Source: DATBGS01 sp036557885 (GTDB lineage Bacteria; Chloroflexota; Ktedonobacteria; Ktedonobacterales; DATBGS01). From it: a stretch of DNA of 7,131 bases. Shown here in pieces: positions 5,665 to 7,131 of this stretch. The first letter of the stretch is position 1; every line of letters starts with the position of its first letter. The position numbers were made by a program, and so were the translations under genes. The notes beneath the pieces were generated by a model. It was given only the letters and a program-made list of their open reading frames with translations. It ran no database searches and had not been told where the DNA came from. The stretch is taken from assembly GCA_036557885.1 (NCBI GenBank), contig DATBGS010000070.1:1-7131 (forward strand), written 5' to 3'.

Positions 5665-5670
5665 GAGGAA
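5665..5670 (+). promoter_or_regulatory. Shine-Dalgarno GAGGAA fixing the TerC-family start
   Basis: GAGGAA ends 6 nt before the ATG at 5677. The alternative GTG start at 5635 lies in the loop of a stable hairpin and has only AGAAGG 11 nt upstream, so 5677 is preferred. Confidence 0.65.
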
Positions 5671-5676
5671 CCAGAG

Positions 5677-6627
5677 ATGCTGGGACTGTGGATTGGCTTT
5701 AATCTGGTCGTGCTGGCCCTGCTCGCGCTCGACCTGGGCGTCTTTAATCGCCAGGCGCATGCCGTCTCGCTGCGCGAAGCGGCCATCTGGAGCGCCGTCT
5801 GGGTGGGCCTCTCGCTGCTGTTCAACCTGTTTGTCTTCCTCTGGCTGGGCAAAGACGCGGGCCTGGATTTCTTCACTGCCTATCTGATCGAGAAATCGCT
5901 CAGCGTGGACAACATCTTTGTCTTTGTCCTGATCTTCTCCGCCTTTGTCGTGCCCGCCGAATATCAGCATCGCGTCCTCTTCTGGGGCGTGCTAGGCGCG
6001 ATTGTCATGCGCGGCCTCTTAATCCTGCTCGGCACCGCCCTGATCTCCTTTTTCCACTGGCTGCTGTATGTGTTTGGCGCCTTCCTCATCCTCACTGGCA
6101 TTCGCCTGGCGCGTCCCCACGAGCAGGAAATCCACCCGGAGAGCAACCCCCTTGTGCGGCTGGCCCGACGCTTCCTGCCGGTGACGCCCGGCTACGAAGG
6201 GCCGCGCTTTTTTGTGCGCAAGGAGGGCCGCCGCTGCATCACGCCGCTGCTGCTGGTGCTGGTCGTCGTCGAAACCACCGACCTGCTCTTTGCGCTGGAC
6301 TCCATTCCCGCCATCTTTGCCATCACGCTTGACCCGTTTATCGTCTACACCTCCAACATCTGCGCCATTCTGGGCCTGCGCGCCCTGTACTTCCTGCTGG
6401 CGGGGTTGGTGGACCGCTTTCGCTATCTGCGCTTTGGCCTGGCGGCGGTGCTCGTCTTTGTTGGCGTCAAGCTGGTACTCACCGACCTCTACCATATCTC
6501 CATCGGCATCTCGTTGGGCGTCATTGCTTGTATCCTCGCCATCGCCGTGCTTGCCTCGCTCCTGCGCACCCGCCGCGAGCAGGCGCACCCCTCGCCACCG
6601 GATACGCCACCCGCTGAGGCGGTTTAG
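5677..6627 (+). CDS. TerC/Alx-family integral membrane protein, probable metal ion (Mn2+) exporter
   Basis: From the ATG at 5677 the product has 316 residues, about normal for the Alx branch of the TerC family; members studied in E. coli and Bacillus export manganese, and some were first linked to tellurite resistance or alkaline pH. The N-terminus MLGLWIGFNLVVLALLALDLGVF with AHAVSLREAAIWSAVWVGLSLLFN is typical. About nine hydrophobic segments are visible (near 4-22, 38-57, 66-91, 101-121, 123-142, 187-215, 222-245, 253-269, 274-295). Conserved acidic membrane motifs are EKSLSVDNIFVF (72-83) and ETTDLLFALDSIPAIFA (199-215), with E72, D78, E199, D202 and D208 the likely ion-path residues. A charged loop (143-186) separates the two halves; the last 20 residues are a Pro-rich cytoplasmic-looking tail. 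A GTG at 5635 would add 14 residues but is disfavoured by hairpin and ribosome-binding-site evidence. It lies 86 nt downstream of the hydrolase gene on the same strand. Tellurite resistance is not implied. Confidence 0.92.
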   Translation: MLGLWIGFNLVVLALLALDLGVFNRQAHAVSLREAAIWSAVWVGLSLLFNLFVFLWLGKDAGLDFFTAYLIEKSLSVDNIFVFVLIFSAFVVPAEYQHRVLFWGVLGAIVMRGLLILLGTALISFFHWLLYVFGAFLILTGIRLARPHEQEIHPESNPLVRLARRFLPVTPGYEGPRFFVRKEGRRCITPLLLVLVVVETTDLLFALDSIPAIFAITLDPFIVYTSNICAILGLRALYFLLAGLVDRFRYLRFGLAAVLVFVGVKLVLTDLYHISIGISLGVIACILAIAVLASLLRTRREQAHPSPPDTPPAEAV

Positions 6628-6690
6628 CAAGCATGGCGCATCACCTGCTAGAAGGAATCCTGCCAACTTTTTGCCCGTGTGCGGGCTGCT

Positions 6691-6834
6691 TTCGCAACTC
6701 AATCAACATGCCGCAGTTTACTGCCTGCTCTAAGCAAGCGCGAACGCAGCAAGCGAGAGCGCGAACCCAGGCAGGGAGCCGGACTTGACAACTCGCAACT
6801 CGGCGGGGTTTTTGCGCAAAAAATGAGTTGCGAA
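6691..6834. repeat. Three copies of TCGCAACTC and a nested palindrome
   Basis: TTCGCAACTC at 6691-6700 has its exact reverse complement at 6825-6834, and TCGCAACTC recurs at 6793-6801. The copies at 6793-6801 and 6825-6833 form a 9-bp inverted repeat around a 23-nt centre that contains the 14-nt perfect palindrome TTTTTGCGCAAAAA (6809-6822). This could be a regulator site, a terminator-like structure or the trace of a mobile sequence's end. Confidence 0.5.
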
Positions 6835-6864
6835 AATCAGTCGGAAAATTCGCCTTCCAGCCAC

Positions 6865-6893
6865 TAGACAACAAGAATATCATGCGTTATACT
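6865..6893 (+). promoter_or_regulatory. Probable sigma-70 promoter of the CRISPR array
   Basis: TAGACA (6865-6870, 5 of 6 to TTGACA) and TATACT (6888-6893, 5 of 6 to TATAAT) are spaced by exactly 17 bp. Transcription would start near 6900, about 60 nt before the first repeat, and run into the array. No gene start lies between, so the array is the natural target. Confidence 0.65.
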
Positions 6894-6961
6894 GACCAAC
6901 AGAGCCGCTGCAATGAACAAAAAGTCATAGATCATCCCTTCAACCTGTTTCTAAACCTGCG

Positions 6962-7131
6962 GCTTCAACCCATGACGACCCGTAGAGGGTATTGAAATAA
7001 GCAGCATTTGCGTGGACTGTGCCAGGTCGGTGAAGCTTCAACCCATGACGACCCGTAGAGGGTATTGAAATGGCCGATCACGCTGTCCTATGAGCAAATC
7101 TTGGCAAGGCTTCAACCCATGACGACCCGTA
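6962..7131 (+). CRISPR. CRISPR array, leader-proximal end, continues past the window
   Basis: Two identical full repeats (6962-6997 and 7035-7070, 36 nt) and the first 23 nt of a third (7109-7131) enclose spacers of 37 and 38 nt that are unrelated to each other. Both full repeats are followed by T, so the repeat may be 37 nt with spacers of 36 and 37. The repeat starts GCTTCAACCCATGACG, holds the stem ACCC-GTAGA-GGGT, and ends ATTGAAA(T), like the 3' ATTGAAAC/G ends (crRNA 5' handle) of many type I and III repeats. That end, the stem position and the promoter at 6865-6893 all suggest plus-strand transcription with the leader to the left, making spacer 1 the newest. The cas genes must lie elsewhere; the exact type cannot be assigned from the repeat alone. 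Confidence 0.95.

Larger units (their letters stand above)
6628..6961. other. Non-coding region between TerC-family gene and CRISPR array, includes leader
   Basis: These 334 bases hold no convincing gene; a 62-codon open frame at 6679-6867 has a basic, low-complexity product and no good ribosome-binding site. Contents in order: a small hairpin GCCCG-TGTG-CGGGC (6673-6686); an imperfect direct repeat of GCAAGCG..GCGAAC (about 6734-6766); three copies of TCGCAACTC (one inverted); the palindrome TTTTTGCGCAAAAA; then, from about 6815 on, AT-richer DNA with a strong promoter match at 6865-6893. The AT-rich last 140 bases fit a CRISPR leader. CCTTCAACC at 6937-6945 resembles the first bases of the repeat, 25 nt before it. 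Confidence 0.65.

Noticed and set aside
5591..5676. yybP-ykoY manganese riboswitch ahead of the TerC-family gene
   Set aside because: The region is short and I cannot see the conserved loop sequences of that riboswitch; only simple hairpins are present.
6673..6686. GCCCG-TGTG-CGGGC as the terminator of the TerC-family gene
   Set aside because: The stem is only 5 bp and the T run lies before it, not after, on the plus strand.
6679..6867. A short open frame between the TerC-family gene and the array
   Set aside because: The product is basic and low in complexity (KRERSKREREPRQ), reflects a local direct repeat, and has no clear ribosome-binding site.

Overview
The window is GC-rich bacterial chromosomal DNA. 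It carries one gene cut by the left edge, five complete genes, a family of GC-rich intergenic repeats, and the start of a CRISPR array cut by the right edge. The mix suggests Chloroflexota, perhaps Ktedonobacteria: a winged-helix protein with a long proline/acid-rich tail, an orphan lipoprotein, an atypical nitronate-monooxygenase-like protein, and repeat-laden intergenic DNA. This placement rests on general resemblance only; there is no rRNA or marker gene in the window.

Layout from left to right. (1) 1-672, plus strand: the C-terminal part of a winged-helix DNA-binding protein. Its frame is open from base 1, so the ATG at 265 is internal and not the start. (2) 683-786: a very long hairpin between two convergent genes, with T-rich tracts on both strands, read as a bidirectional terminator. 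(3) 831-2450, minus strand: a GMC-family FAD alcohol/choline dehydrogenase. (4) 2451-2866: a divergent intergenic region with two GC-rich repeat units and a TATAAT box for the minus-strand gene. (5) 2867-3493, plus: a lipoprotein of unknown function, followed by a strong hairpin and another repeat unit. (6) 3671-4645, 4667-5590 and 5677-6627, plus: a nitronate monooxygenase/FabK-like flavoprotein, a divergent nucleoside hydrolase and a TerC/Alx-type membrane protein. The first two are 21 nt apart and surely cotranscribed. The third follows after an 86-nt gap that holds two hairpins and may be separately controlled. (7) 6628-6961: a non-coding stretch with inverted repeats and a near-consensus promoter pointing into the array. 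(8) 6962-7131: two full CRISPR repeats, two spacers and a cut third repeat; no cas gene is in the window.

The genes do not form one recognisable pathway. The most noteworthy items are the dispersed repeat family (units starting GTAGCCCCGGC and ending near GCCGGG), including one core copy inside the nucleoside hydrolase gene; the CRISPR array with a visible leader promoter; and two enzymes with altered active-site motifs (no catalytic His in the flavoprotein, a rearranged N-terminal Asp cluster in the hydrolase). I see no clear evidence of a wholly new multi-gene system here.
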